A DNA stretch of 64,000 bases from contig JBNLGG010000013.1 in assembly GCA_050305935.1 (NCBI GenBank), positions 11,122 to 75,121 of the forward strand. Reading direction: 5' to 3'. Under the pieces are notes generated by a model, which was not told where the DNA came from, made no database searches, and saw only the letters and a program-made list of their open reading frames with translations. Numbering within the stretch: position 1 is the stretch's first letter; the number at the start of each line of letters is the position of its first letter. Shown here one piece after another: positions 1 through 8,485 of the stretch. The translations under genes were made by a program, and so were the position numbers. Origin of the DNA: CAJXNP01 sp050305935 (GTDB taxonomy: Bacteria; Bacteroidota; Bacteroidia; Cytophagales; Cyclobacteriaceae).

Positions 1-1
1 T

Positions 2-556
2 GTAAGAGACGCGCAGGAGAAATATGCCTTGCGTGAGCAGGAGTTTAAAGTGGAAATATCAGAGGCACGAAGGAATATTGGTTACGTCCAGGGTAATTTT
101 GACAGTAACCGGGGGGACGAGATCAATGACAGGATTGGTTTTCAATTGGGTGTCCGGATTCCCGTGGTTAGCCCAGATAAGCCAGACCTTCAGCGGGACG
201 AGTTTAAATTGATCAAAGATCAGGATGAGATCCGGGAAGTGAAGGAGTTGATACAAAAAAGAAGCAAGATTCTGTTGATGAGGTTGAACAATTTGTTTGA
301 CAGGCATGATATATTGGAAGCAAGGATGCAAGAGGCGCAGCGTTTGTCGGTCATCCTTTCGGCTGATAAATCCCTTGCTCCAAAACAAATCGTCCAAAAG
401 AATTTATATGAATTGGAATTGGCGGAGGAGCGGGCAGAAGTTCAGAAAGATATTTACGAGAACTACCTGGATTTTTTAAACATTCAGGGCCTGCTTATTA
501 AAAGGCCGTTGAAAAATTACCTTTCACCGAACGCCCAACCTATACAACAGGAATAA
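2..556 (+). CDS. TolC-like outer-membrane efflux protein, C-terminal part
   Basis: The reading frame is open from the first bases of the window to a stop at 554-556, so the N-terminus lies upstream. The visible part has a short beta-like stretch (around FQLGVRIPV) followed by about 100 residues of charged, heptad-like helix rich in E, K, R and L. That order (membrane strand, then long periplasmic helix) is what TolC-family outer-membrane factors show after their internal repeat. No catalytic motif is present. The next gene starts 67 bases downstream on the same strand. A HlyD-like adaptor lies at the far right edge of the window, but 63 kb apart there is no reason to link the two. A generic coiled-coil protein remains possible. 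Confidence 0.55.
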   Translation, partial: VRDAQEKYALREQEFKVEISEARRNIGYVQGNFDSNRGDEINDRIGFQLGVRIPVVSPDKPDLQRDEFKLIKDQDEIREVKELIQKRSKILLMRLNNLFDRHDILEARMQEAQRLSVILSADKSLAPKQIVQKNLYELELAEERAEVQKDIYENYLDFLNIQGLLIKRPLKNYLSPNAQPIQQE

Positions 557-623
557 TGACCATCGAATTACTTTTTTATCGAAGGTGACATTAAACGAAA
601 GAAGAATGCAAAGAGTCAGTACC

Positions 624-3600
624 ATGTCTAAAAGCAACAGTTCATTTTATTTTTTAATATTCATTTGTCTGTTCATTTCAGGGAATACCATGTCCCAGGG
701 CCTTGTGATCAATGAAGTAATGACCTCTAATTCAAATGCCATTTACGACGAAGACGGGGACACGCCTGACTGGATAGAGATATTTAATGCCGGCGCCGAG
801 CCGGTAAACCTCGATGGATACCATCTGTCTGATACGCTAAATCCGGACCTATTCTGGACGTTTCCGGCGGTAATTTTAAATCCAGCGGAACATTTGCTGG
901 TTTTTGCGTCGGATAAAAACAGGACGGAGATTCCCCTTCATTGGGAAACGGTGGTGGATATGGGGGATACGTTCAGGTATATTGTTCCTACCGAGGAGCC
1001 TGCCGCCAACTGGCGAACAACCGGATTTGATGATTCCTCCTGGCTGGTAGGAAAAAGCGGATTTGGATATGGGGATGGGGATGATAGCACCATTGTCGAA
1101 AATGTACTATCGGTTTTTTACCGAACGACCTTTAACGTGGATGATCCTGCAAATGTGGTGGAGGCAATTCTCCACATGGATTATGATGATGCCTTTGTTG
1201 CATTTATTAATGGGGTCGAAATTGCCCGTGGAAACATCTGGACGTTCTGGACGGGAAATATTCCAGCCTTTGACACACCTGCTGACAATGGAAACCATGA
1301 AGCGCTGATGTACACCGGTGGCCAGCCTGAACCCTATCCGATTTCAAATATCTCAGATCTTTTGGTTTCAGGGGAAAATGTATTCGCCGTTCAGGCGCAT
1401 AATTCAAGTACCAGTTCAGCTGATTTGACGTCCATCCCATTTCTTTCGTTAGGATACTCAAGTTCACAGGGAGGAAGTCTATCACCTTTTGTTCAGCTTA
1501 CTCCAAATAGCCTGCATACTGATTTTAAAATATCTTCCGATGGTGAAACCGTTTATTTGACGAATCCTACTGGCGAAGTAGTAGATTCACTGTTGACAGG
1601 TAAACTGATTGCCAATGTTTCCATTGGTAGAAGCCCGGATGGAAGCGAGAATATTGTTTATTACAACTATCCCACTCCAGGATCGACCAATTCGACGACC
1701 GGATTTCAAAGTTTTGCCGGAAATGTTGAATTCTCCTCAAACGGAGGTAAATTCAATTCCAGCTTTCAATTGGAATTAAGTACAAGCAACCCTACGGATT
1801 CGATCTTTTATACTCTGGACGGATCTGAGCCCACCAATGCGGATTCCTACTATCAAACGCCGATTTCGCTTAACTCCACGACTACTGTAAGGGCGCGGGT
1901 TGTGAAAAGTAATAGTGTTCCCGGTGTAATTAACTCCGCTACCTATTTATTTAATGTAGACCATGATATCGCTGTCATATCGATAGTAACTGATCCGGTA
2001 AACCTGTGGGATTACGACGAAGGTATGTATGTGCTGGGGCCGGGAGCTTCTTCCGATTTTCCTTATTTTGGAGCGAATTTTTGGGAAGATTGGGAAAAAC
2101 CGGCACATATTGAAATGTATGAACCAGATGGATCTCAGGCATTTTCTATCAATGCGGGTATTAAGATTTTTGGTGGATGGAGCCGCGCCAATGCGCAAAA
2201 ATCACTTACCATCCATGCAAGGAAATCGTATGGTGACGGCTCCATCAAATACAAGATCTTTCCTGAAAAGGACCTCGAAGAATTTTCCAGTATTGTGCTG
2301 AGAAACTCAGGAAATGACTGGAATGGTACGATGTTTCGTGATGGCGTTCTTTCATCCCTTTTTCATGAAAGCGTTGACCGGCAAGCCTTTAGGCCGGCCG
2401 TTGTTTACATCAACGGTGAGTATTGGGGGATCCAGAATATCAGGGAGAAAGTGAACGAACATTTTCTGGCTGACAATCACGCGATAAATGCAGAAAATCT
2501 AAGCTTGCTGGAATTAGAAGGCCTTCCGGTCTATGGGGACGAAGAGAGCTATCAGAGTTTAATTGCATTTGTCTTAAACAATGATCTGTCGGTTTTGCCA
2601 AATTACCAGTACGTTGAATCGCAAATGGACATCCGGAATTTCATCTACTATCAAATTGGGAATATTTATGTTGACAATACGGATTGGCCTGGAAACAATA
2701 TTAAATATTGGAGAGAGAATTCGGAAGACGGTCGTTGGAGATGGATTTGTTTTGACACTGACTTTGGATTTGGTATATATGGACCTAACCGTGAAACATT
2801 TAATACACTCGCTTTTGCTCTTGATCCATTCGGGCCGAGTTGGCCCAATCCTCCCTGGTCCACGTTGTTGTTTCGAAGGTTAATGCAAAACCAGGAATTC
2901 AAGGAGCTATTTATTAACACCTTTGCTGACCAGATGAATACGACCCTTATGCCGATAGCTGTAAAGGAAAAGATACACAATGCTTCAAACGCTACAGGCA
3001 CTGAAATTTTTAGACATATGGTTCGGTGGGGAGGGAGCACCTCGTACCGGGATCAAAAGATTCAGGAGATGAAACAGTTTGCTGATGCAAGACCATCCAA
3101 TGTCAGAAACCACATCCGTCAGCAGTTTGGACTGCCACGAAACCAGTCAATCACGATCAATGTAAATGACAAGTCTTTGGGACATGTGCAACTAAATACT
3201 CTGGAACTGGATAATTATCCCTGGACCGGTATTTATTTTGAAGGTGTCCCTGTCAAGCTCACAGCCAAACCGGAAGTAGGATACCGATTTGTAAAGTGGG
3301 AAGGAGACGTCGTTTCAAGTAACGCGAGCATTGAGGTTAATCTTACCAAAAACACTTCGATTAAAGCCGTATTTGCTTTTGAGGATAATGAATTGACTTC
3401 CATGGTGATCAATGAAATCAACTACAATTCAGCAGATGATTTTGATACGGACGATTGGGTGGAGTTGTATAACCGGGGAAGCCAGACTGTAGATATTTCC
3501 GGATGGGTGCTAAAGGATGACGACGATGCCCATGAATTCAATATACCGGATAATACCATCGTACCGAGCGGAGGATACCTGATAGTTAGCAGAAGTGTCA

Positions 3601-4148
3601 ACAATTTCAGTGCCCTTTGGCCGGACGTTTCACCTGTGGTGGGTGATATGAATTTTGGCCTTTCCGGTTCGGGAGATTGCGTGCGGCTGTTTAATGATGA
3701 AGGAACGATGGTAGACAATGTTTGTTTTGGATCGGCAAGCCCCTGGCCGGTGCTTGCGAATGGTGGTGGTGCGACGTTAGCATTAGATAATCCTTTTGCA
3801 GATAATTTATTAGCTGAAAACTGGTATGCGTTGACGAACAATGGGAATCCTGGTGAAGAAAACAGGCTGGTAAGTGGTTTTGAAGAAGGAAATGAATCAA
3901 TTCAATTGATGAATTACCCGAACCCATTTACCGGATTTACCACCTTACAATACGAACTTCCGGAGTCAGGACAGGTTAAAATCGAACTGCTTGATCAGCA
4001 TGGCAGAACAGTGAAAACACTGGTGAATGACTTTCAAAATTCTGGAAACCACAACATGGATGTAGATTTTTCCGGGGGAAAAGGAATGTTTTTCATTCGA
4101 ATGACGAACCGGCATGGAGTGGCAATTCACAAAATCCTGAGCAAATAG
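624..4148 (+). CDS. secreted CotH-kinase / lamin-tail-domain protein with T9SS sorting domain
   Basis: A secreted multidomain protein of 1174 residues counted from the ATG at 624. I chose this start because a signal peptide follows it directly (hydrophobic FYFLIFICLFISG, then TMSQG); a GTG at 585 and an ATG at 606 are also in frame. Domains in order: a lamin-tail domain from about residue 25 (LVINEVMTSN, DWIEIFN) interrupted by a jelly-roll-like stretch; a chitobiase C-terminal-like domain at about 370-428 (FYTLDGSEPT); a CotH kinase-like domain at about 445-835 (FGGWSRAN, LRNSGNDW, YINGEYWGIQNIREK, CFDTDFGFG); a divergent InlB-type repeat near 850-920; a second lamin-tail domain from about 925; and a type IX sorting domain at the end (NYPNPFTGFTTLQYELP). 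CotH proteins are atypical protein kinases; the target here is unknown. Expected at the cell surface or released. Confidence 0.85.
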   Translation: MSKSNSSFYFLIFICLFISGNTMSQGLVINEVMTSNSNAIYDEDGDTPDWIEIFNAGAEPVNLDGYHLSDTLNPDLFWTFPAVILNPAEHLLVFASDKNRTEIPLHWETVVDMGDTFRYIVPTEEPAANWRTTGFDDSSWLVGKSGFGYGDGDDSTIVENVLSVFYRTTFNVDDPANVVEAILHMDYDDAFVAFINGVEIARGNIWTFWTGNIPAFDTPADNGNHEALMYTGGQPEPYPISNISDLLVSGENVFAVQAHNSSTSSADLTSIPFLSLGYSSSQGGSLSPFVQLTPNSLHTDFKISSDGETVYLTNPTGEVVDSLLTGKLIANVSIGRSPDGSENIVYYNYPTPGSTNSTTGFQSFAGNVEFSSNGGKFNSSFQLELSTSNPTDSIFYTLDGSEPTNADSYYQTPISLNSTTTVRARVVKSNSVPGVINSATYLFNVDHDIAVISIVTDPVNLWDYDEGMYVLGPGASSDFPYFGANFWEDWEKPAHIEMYEPDGSQAFSINAGIKIFGGWSRANAQKSLTIHARKSYGDGSIKYKIFPEKDLEEFSSIVLRNSGNDWNGTMFRDGVLSSLFHESVDRQAFRPAVVYINGEYWGIQNIREKVNEHFLADNHAINAENLSLLELEGLPVYGDEESYQSLIAFVLNNDLSVLPNYQYVESQMDIRNFIYYQIGNIYVDNTDWPGNNIKYWRENSEDGRWRWICFDTDFGFGIYGPNRETFNTLAFALDPFGPSWPNPPWSTLLFRRLMQNQEFKELFINTFADQMNTTLMPIAVKEKIHNASNATGTEIFRHMVRWGGSTSYRDQKIQEMKQFADARPSNVRNHIRQQFGLPRNQSITINVNDKSLGHVQLNTLELDNYPWTGIYFEGVPVKLTAKPEVGYRFVKWEGDVVSSNASIEVNLTKNTSIKAVFAFEDNELTSMVINEINYNSADDFDTDDWVELYNRGSQTVDISGWVLKDDDDAHEFNIPDNTIVPSGGYLIVSRSVNNFSALWPDVSPVVGDMNFGLSGSGDCVRLFNDEGTMVDNVCFGSASPWPVLANGGGATLALDNPFADNLLAENWYALTNNGNPGEENRLVSGFEEGNESIQLMNYPNPFTGFTTLQYELPESGQVKIELLDQHGRTVKTLVNDFQNSGNHNMDVDFSGGKGMFFIRMTNRHGVAIHKILSK

Positions 4149-4188
4149 TATAACCTTGCATTGATGGTCTTAACCGTGGCCAGTCCCT

Positions 4189-4212
4189 AAGTCCTGTCAG
4201 GGGACAGGACTT
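4189..4212. repeat. palindromic repeat, CCTGTCAGG family
   Basis: Perfect 10-bp arms (AAGTCCTGTC and GACAGGACTT) around an AGGG loop. The element lies about 40 bases after the CotH gene. A near-identical copy lies at 4325-4346. It could act as a bidirectional terminator, but there is no long T-run. Confidence 0.8.
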
Positions 4213-4232
4213 GGAGAAGGATTTCTGCACCC

Positions 4233-4256
4233 ATGGTCTGTCCCCCGACAGACCAT
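4233..4256. repeat. palindromic repeat, related hairpin
   Basis: Perfect 10-bp arms (ATGGTCTGTC and GACAGACCAT) around CCCC. It has the same arm and loop lengths as the hairpin at 4189-4212 but a different arm sequence, so the two have the same design rather than being exact copies. Confidence 0.75.
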
Positions 4257-4324
4257 TCCATTCTAGAATCTCGCAAGTGGCATGTCAGGTGACAAACCAA
4301 AGAGAAGTATGGTTGTTGTTTTTA

Positions 4325-4346
4325 AGTCCTGTCAGGGGACAGGACT
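4325..4346. repeat. palindromic repeat, second copy of the 4189 element
   Basis: Arms AGTCCTGTC and GACAGGACT around AGGG, identical to the core of 4189-4212. The right arm runs straight into the 17-bp tandem repeat at 4337-4376. Confidence 0.8.
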
Positions 4347-4376
4347 GGGAAGAGGACAGGACTGGGAAGAGGACAA
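4337..4376. repeat. 17-bp tandem repeat, about 2.4 copies
   Basis: The unit GGACAGGACTGGGAAGA occurs exactly twice and then partly a third time (GGACAA). It includes the right arm of the preceding palindrome, so it looks like slippage that grew from that hairpin. It ends about 10 bases from the stop codon of the minus-strand phosphatase gene. Confidence 0.8.
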
Positions 4377-4386
4377 GCCAGGGATT

Positions 4387-5166
4387 TCAAAGCAGCGGCT
4401 TGAATTTCTCAAAGATACTTGTGGAGCTGGCGATGATGGGATAATTTTTTTCGATTCCATTTTCGCTCAAATCAAAAATCAAATCATTTCCATTTAGATC
4501 TTTAACAATTCCACCAGCCTCAGTGATCAGAAGAAAAGGAGCCGCTATATCCCAGATTTTAGTAAACAAGTTGATGTCGCCTCCTAATTTTCCATCTGCT
4601 ACAAATACAAGGTCGATCAACGAGTTGGTGGTCCGGACATTCCTTGATTTCATAATTATGAATTTAAAAATGCTTAGTCCTTTGTCAAGAAAGGCCGCGT
4701 CCTCGGTGTAGTCGGTTGAAAAAGCAAATAATGTATCTTGAAGTTCAGAATCGCCGATCTTAATGGGAACATCATTGCAGAAAGCACCTTTTCCTTTCTC
4801 CGCAAAATAGAGAAGGTCTTGAGCAGGGAGGTATGCACCGCCTAATAACGGTAAATTGTTCTCAAACAAAGCAATCAAAACTCCAAACCAGGGGAGTTTA
4901 GCTGTATAATTCGATGTTCCGTCCAACGGGTCAATTACCCAGGTAAAAACAGAATCATTGTTTTGAAAACCGCATTCTTCCGAGAGGATGTTATGCGATG
5001 GGAAATTGCTCTTTATTAAATCGATGATGGCTTGTTCACTTTTCAGGTCTACTTTCGTAACAATGCTACTTTTTGATTCTTTAACATGGGCGTCCTGTTT
5101 CTCATCAAAATATTCCAGTTGTATCCTACCTGCGACTTTTAAAGCTTTAATCAGTACTTCCTTCAT
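4387..5166 (-). CDS. inositol monophosphatase family protein
   Basis: 259 residues, the normal length for the Li-sensitive Mg-dependent phosphatase superfamily (SuhB, CysQ, archaeal FBPase). The metal-site signatures are all there: E63-E64 in LSEECG, D79-P-L-D82-G-T in WVIDPLDGTSNY, and W205-D206 in IWDIAAP near the C-terminus. Family members remove phosphate from myo-inositol 1-phosphate, 3'-phosphoadenosine 5'-phosphate or sugar bisphosphates; the substrate cannot be decided from these motifs. It is cytoplasmic, with no signal peptide. It stands alone, divergent from the lipoprotein gene at 5423 and convergent with the CotH gene, with a nest of palindromes just past its stop codon. Confidence 0.85.
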   Translation of the reverse strand: MKEVLIKALKVAGRIQLEYFDEKQDAHVKESKSSIVTKVDLKSEQAIIDLIKSNFPSHNILSEECGFQNNDSVFTWVIDPLDGTSNYTAKLPWFGVLIALFENNLPLLGGAYLPAQDLLYFAEKGKGAFCNDVPIKIGDSELQDTLFAFSTDYTEDAAFLDKGLSIFKFIIMKSRNVRTTNSLIDLVFVADGKLGGDINLFTKIWDIAAPFLLITEAGGIVKDLNGNDLIFDLSENGIEKNYPIIASSTSIFEKFKPLL

Positions 5167-5422
5167 TTGGCTGAAATTATTTCAATGAAAAATTAATATT
5201 AGTGTGAAAACCTCATTGTTACCCCAAAATTGGGCAAACCATTTCAAATTTTCATATTTCATGTGAATATTAAATCTACACTAAATCATGATTTTTGTCA
5301 TTATGATTTTTTCTAAAAATGGGGAAACTGCTTGAGTATTTGGCTATTGGGTGTGAAAAAAATTGGGTGAGTGGTAAGCCAAATTGACCTGTTACTTGTC
5401 TGACGCTGTTAACCCGGAGTAT

Positions 5423-7084
5423 ATGAACATAAATTCTTCCCTCTTGATTGCCATTTTGTGCGTGGTCTTCTTTGCCTGCAACAAAAGAGAGAAAAGCGCC
5501 GATTACTCCAGTCATGAGAAAAATGAATTACCTCCCAAAAGCGAGTATAATTTTTTCGAAATCACCGAGTTCAGTGGCCTGGATATGGTGCACTCTATCG
5601 GTGACGAGCACTTATCTAATTTAATCGAATCGGTTGGGGGTGGGGCCGCTTTGTTGGACTACGACCAGGATGGATACCTGGATATTTACTTCGCCAATGG
5701 GTCTTTTTTAGCAGATTTTAGTGGAGGTGAAGCGCCTGATGACAAGCCAATCAATCATTTGTTCAGAAACCTGGGTGATGGCACTTTCACCGATGTTACC
5801 ATAAAAGCAGGTGTCGGTGATACCGGGTTTGGAATGGGGATAACGGTGGGGGATTTTAACAACGATGGATTTCCGGATATTTACTTGAGCAATTACGGAC
5901 CGAATGTGTTATATCAAAACAACGGAGATGGCACCTTCAAAAACGTTACGAAGAGTGCTGGAGTAGCTGGGAATGAATGCAGTGTGGGAGCAGTTTGGCT
6001 GGATTATGATTTGGATGGATTGCTCGATCTGTATGTGGGCAACTATGTAGACTTCGATCCTAAATACAATCTTTTCTATGCACCGGACGGATTTCCGGGT
6101 CCCATGAATTTTGATGGGCAACCCGATGTGTTGTACCATAATCTGGGCGATGGGAAGTTTCAGAATGTTACCGGGCAAATGGGAGTTTACCGCAAAGATG
6201 GCAGGGCGATGGGAGTGGGGGCGGCTGATTATAATGACGATGGTTATCCTGACATTTATGTAGCCAATGACCACATGGTCAACTTTTTTTTCCAAAACAA
6301 TGAGGGCAAGGGATTTACCGATGTAGCTATCAGTGCAGGTGTAGCATTTAATCAGGTAGGAGAGGCCACTACCAGCATGGCCGTTGATTTTGCCGACTAT
6401 AATGGAGATGGTTTGCTCGACCTGTTTGTTTCTGATGACTCCTATTCATCCCTCTATGCCAATCAGGGCAATGGTGTTTTTACCGATTTGTCATATCCCG
6501 CTGGAGTTGCCATTTCCAGTGGTCAATTTGTAGGCTGGACGTCTGCATTCATAGACTATGACAATGACATGGACCTGGACATCTTCAAGGTAAATGGGGA
6601 ATTACAACACCTGTATGGCCAGGAGGACCAGCTTTTTGAGAACATTGGAAATGGGAAGTTTGAAGATATTTCTGCACAACAAGGCCCATATTTCCAAAGG
6701 GAACTCGTCGGGAGAGGAGGTTGTTTTGGTGATTATGACAATGACGGCGATTTGGACGCCTTTATTGTCAATCTCAATGATCGCCCCGTGTTGTTGAGGA
6801 ATGACAGAGGGAGCCAACATAATTGGATACTGATCCAATTAATTGGCAATGAAAGTAATAAGGATGGGATAGGCGCCCGGATTAAAATTACAACAGGAGA
6901 AAAAGTACAGGTGGCGGAACGAAAAAATGCGAGTGGCTATCTGTCACAAAATGACCCTCGTGTTCATTTTGGCCTCGGAAGCTACGACAAGATTGATGAG
7001 ATCGTCGTTAAATGGCCCTCCGGTAAAATACAGACCCTTTCAAATGTATCTGCGAATCAAATTTTAAAAGTGGAGGAGGAATAG
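5423..7084 (+). CDS. CRTAC1-like lipoprotein: seven FG-GAP/VCBS repeats plus ASPIC/UnbV domain
   Basis: 553 residues from the ATG at 5423. This start gives a lipoprotein signal peptide ending in VFFAC, with the lipidated cysteine at position 19. The body has seven DxDxDGxxD-type calcium-binding repeats (for example DYDQDGYLD, DFNNDGFPD, DYNDDGYPD, DYDNDGDLD), the number expected for a closed seven-bladed propeller. The C-terminal 70 residues match the ASPIC/UnbV domain (GIGARIKI, NASGYLSQNDPRVHFGLG, VKWPSG). It is expected to be anchored outside the inner membrane, probably on the outer membrane. No enzyme motif is visible; such propellers usually bind ligands or partners. It is the first gene of a close run: the next starts three bases after its stop. 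A second protein with the same repeat plus UnbV layout closes the block at 14895. Confidence 0.85.
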   Translation: MNINSSLLIAILCVVFFACNKREKSADYSSHEKNELPPKSEYNFFEITEFSGLDMVHSIGDEHLSNLIESVGGGAALLDYDQDGYLDIYFANGSFLADFSGGEAPDDKPINHLFRNLGDGTFTDVTIKAGVGDTGFGMGITVGDFNNDGFPDIYLSNYGPNVLYQNNGDGTFKNVTKSAGVAGNECSVGAVWLDYDLDGLLDLYVGNYVDFDPKYNLFYAPDGFPGPMNFDGQPDVLYHNLGDGKFQNVTGQMGVYRKDGRAMGVGAADYNDDGYPDIYVANDHMVNFFFQNNEGKGFTDVAISAGVAFNQVGEATTSMAVDFADYNGDGLLDLFVSDDSYSSLYANQGNGVFTDLSYPAGVAISSGQFVGWTSAFIDYDNDMDLDIFKVNGELQHLYGQEDQLFENIGNGKFEDISAQQGPYFQRELVGRGGCFGDYDNDGDLDAFIVNLNDRPVLLRNDRGSQHNWILIQLIGNESNKDGIGARIKITTGEKVQVAERKNASGYLSQNDPRVHFGLGSYDKIDEIVVKWPSGKIQTLSNVSANQILKVEEE

Positions 7085-7087
7085 ATC

Positions 7088-8485
7088 ATGAAAAAGGTTA
7101 TGTTTTTTAGTGGAATGATTGGTATCGTAGTCGTTTATTTTTTCCTCAGCTCACATTCACCGACTACCAATTTTGAAAAGAAATTAATTATTACCCAGGT
7201 TCCTTCAACAGTTTCACCAAAAGCAACGGACGAGCTTTTTTATGAAGGATTGGCAGATGCCAGAATCATCAGTTTCTCAGAGGAAAAAGATGAAGTAAAT
7301 GAGCTGACAAATGAATTTGAAGCAGCAGCTTTTCCTTCGATTTCCTATGACTATGAATCTGTCGTATTTGCCGCAAGAAAATATGAAAGCGACCCTTGGC
7401 AAATCTGGACGATGAGCCTTAATGGTACAAGTAAAAAGCAAATCACGTTTGATTCAGTTAATTGTATTGCTCCATTTTATTTGCCAGACGGAAAGATTGC
7501 TTTCAGTAAAAAATGGAAAAATGAAATAGGCGAAGGATATCACCTGTATTCATGCGATCCTGACGGAAAGAACACGGAAAAAATCAGCTACCACCCGCAA
7601 AGTGATTTTAATGGCACCGTGCTTTCTGACGGGCGGATCGCTTTTTTGAGCAAAGAAATTATTCCTGAAAAATTGGAAGAAACATCCCTGATGGTCATGC
7701 GACCCGATGGTACCAAGGCCCAAAAATTTTATCGGGGAGTCCCTCATCATCAAGTCATCAGTCGAATTAATGAAAACCAACGTGGTGAATTATTTTTCAT
7801 AGAACGGTGCCCGGATGGTGATGCCTTCATTAAAACTTCTTATGCTAATCCGGATCAGGACAGAAAGGAATTAATTCACCGGGAAAACGCAACGTTGTTT
7901 TCAGTTTCGATAAGAAGCGGCGGGACTGCATTGTTGGCCCAGAAAACACATAGTGATAATACCATTTCAGTGTATGAACTTGATTTGGAAAATACCGGGA
8001 GTGCAAAACTTGTTTATTCCGATAAGTCATATCATTCAATTTCAGTAATCTCAACTGAATTAAGAGAAAGGCCTAAAATCCTTCCTACTTCTGTTTCCTA
8101 TGAAAAAAGTACGGGATTAATTCTTTGCCAGAATATTAATTATGAACAGACGGGTTTAGCTGCTTTCATCAGGGTGATGGGCGAAAACCAAAAAATTGGA
8201 GAGGTAGAAGTCGAAGCTGACGGATCATTTTTATTGGAGCTACCGGCGGATCAACCTTTCAAAATCGAAAGGCTCAATTCCGATAAGGAATTGCTGGAGG
8301 TGCCATCACCGTGGCTATGGCTTCGGCCAAATGAAAGAAGATCTTTTGTGAGCATACCCATACCGGTTGGGATTTCGCCGCTAAATGTAGAGCCATTAGC
8401 CATTAAAAAAGATCCTGTCAGGTTGCCTCAAATGGAAACCATGGCGACTCTTGAATCCGTGAAAGGAGGTAGTCATGAAAATTAG
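7088..8485 (+). CDS. exported TolB/WD40-like propeller related to the hydrazine synthase alpha middle domain, heme motif lost
   Basis: 465 residues with an N-terminal membrane anchor or signal peptide (MIGIVVVYFFLS). Residues about 90-350 are PD40/TolB-like blades (QIWTMSLNGTSKKQIT, LMVMRPDGT). The C-terminal part matches a domain known from the hydrazine synthase alpha subunit and many multiheme relatives: DGSFLLELPAD, then PWLWLRPNERRS, then PLAIKKDPV. In those relatives ERRSC.GCH supplies a c-type heme. Here residues 420-424 read F-V-S-I-P, so both cysteines and the histidine are missing while the flanks are kept. It is therefore probably a structural or binding protein rather than a cytochrome. 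It overlaps the next gene by 11 bases, which suggests translational coupling. The family assignment is from memory of the motif, not a search. Confidence 0.7.
   Translation: MKKVMFFSGMIGIVVVYFFLSSHSPTTNFEKKLIITQVPSTVSPKATDELFYEGLADARIISFSEEKDEVNELTNEFEAAAFPSISYDYESVVFAARKYESDPWQIWTMSLNGTSKKQITFDSVNCIAPFYLPDGKIAFSKKWKNEIGEGYHLYSCDPDGKNTEKISYHPQSDFNGTVLSDGRIAFLSKEIIPEKLEETSLMVMRPDGTKAQKFYRGVPHHQVISRINENQRGELFFIERCPDGDAFIKTSYANPDQDRKELIHRENATLFSVSIRSGGTALLAQKTHSDNTISVYELDLENTGSAKLVYSDKSYHSISVISTELRERPKILPTSVSYEKSTGLILCQNINYEQTGLAAFIRVMGENQKIGEVEVEADGSFLLELPADQPFKIERLNSDKELLEVPSPWLWLRPNERRSFVSIPIPVGISPLNVEPLAIKKDPVRLPQMETMATLESVKGGSHEN

Noticed and set aside
3422..3841. 139-residue open frame on the minus strand
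   Set aside because: Fully antisense to the CotH/T9SS gene, no recognisable motif, and the plus-strand frame has clear domains across this stretch.
4189..4376. CRISPR-like array
   Set aside because: Repeats are adjacent or palindromic with no spacers of regular length and no cas genes anywhere in the window.
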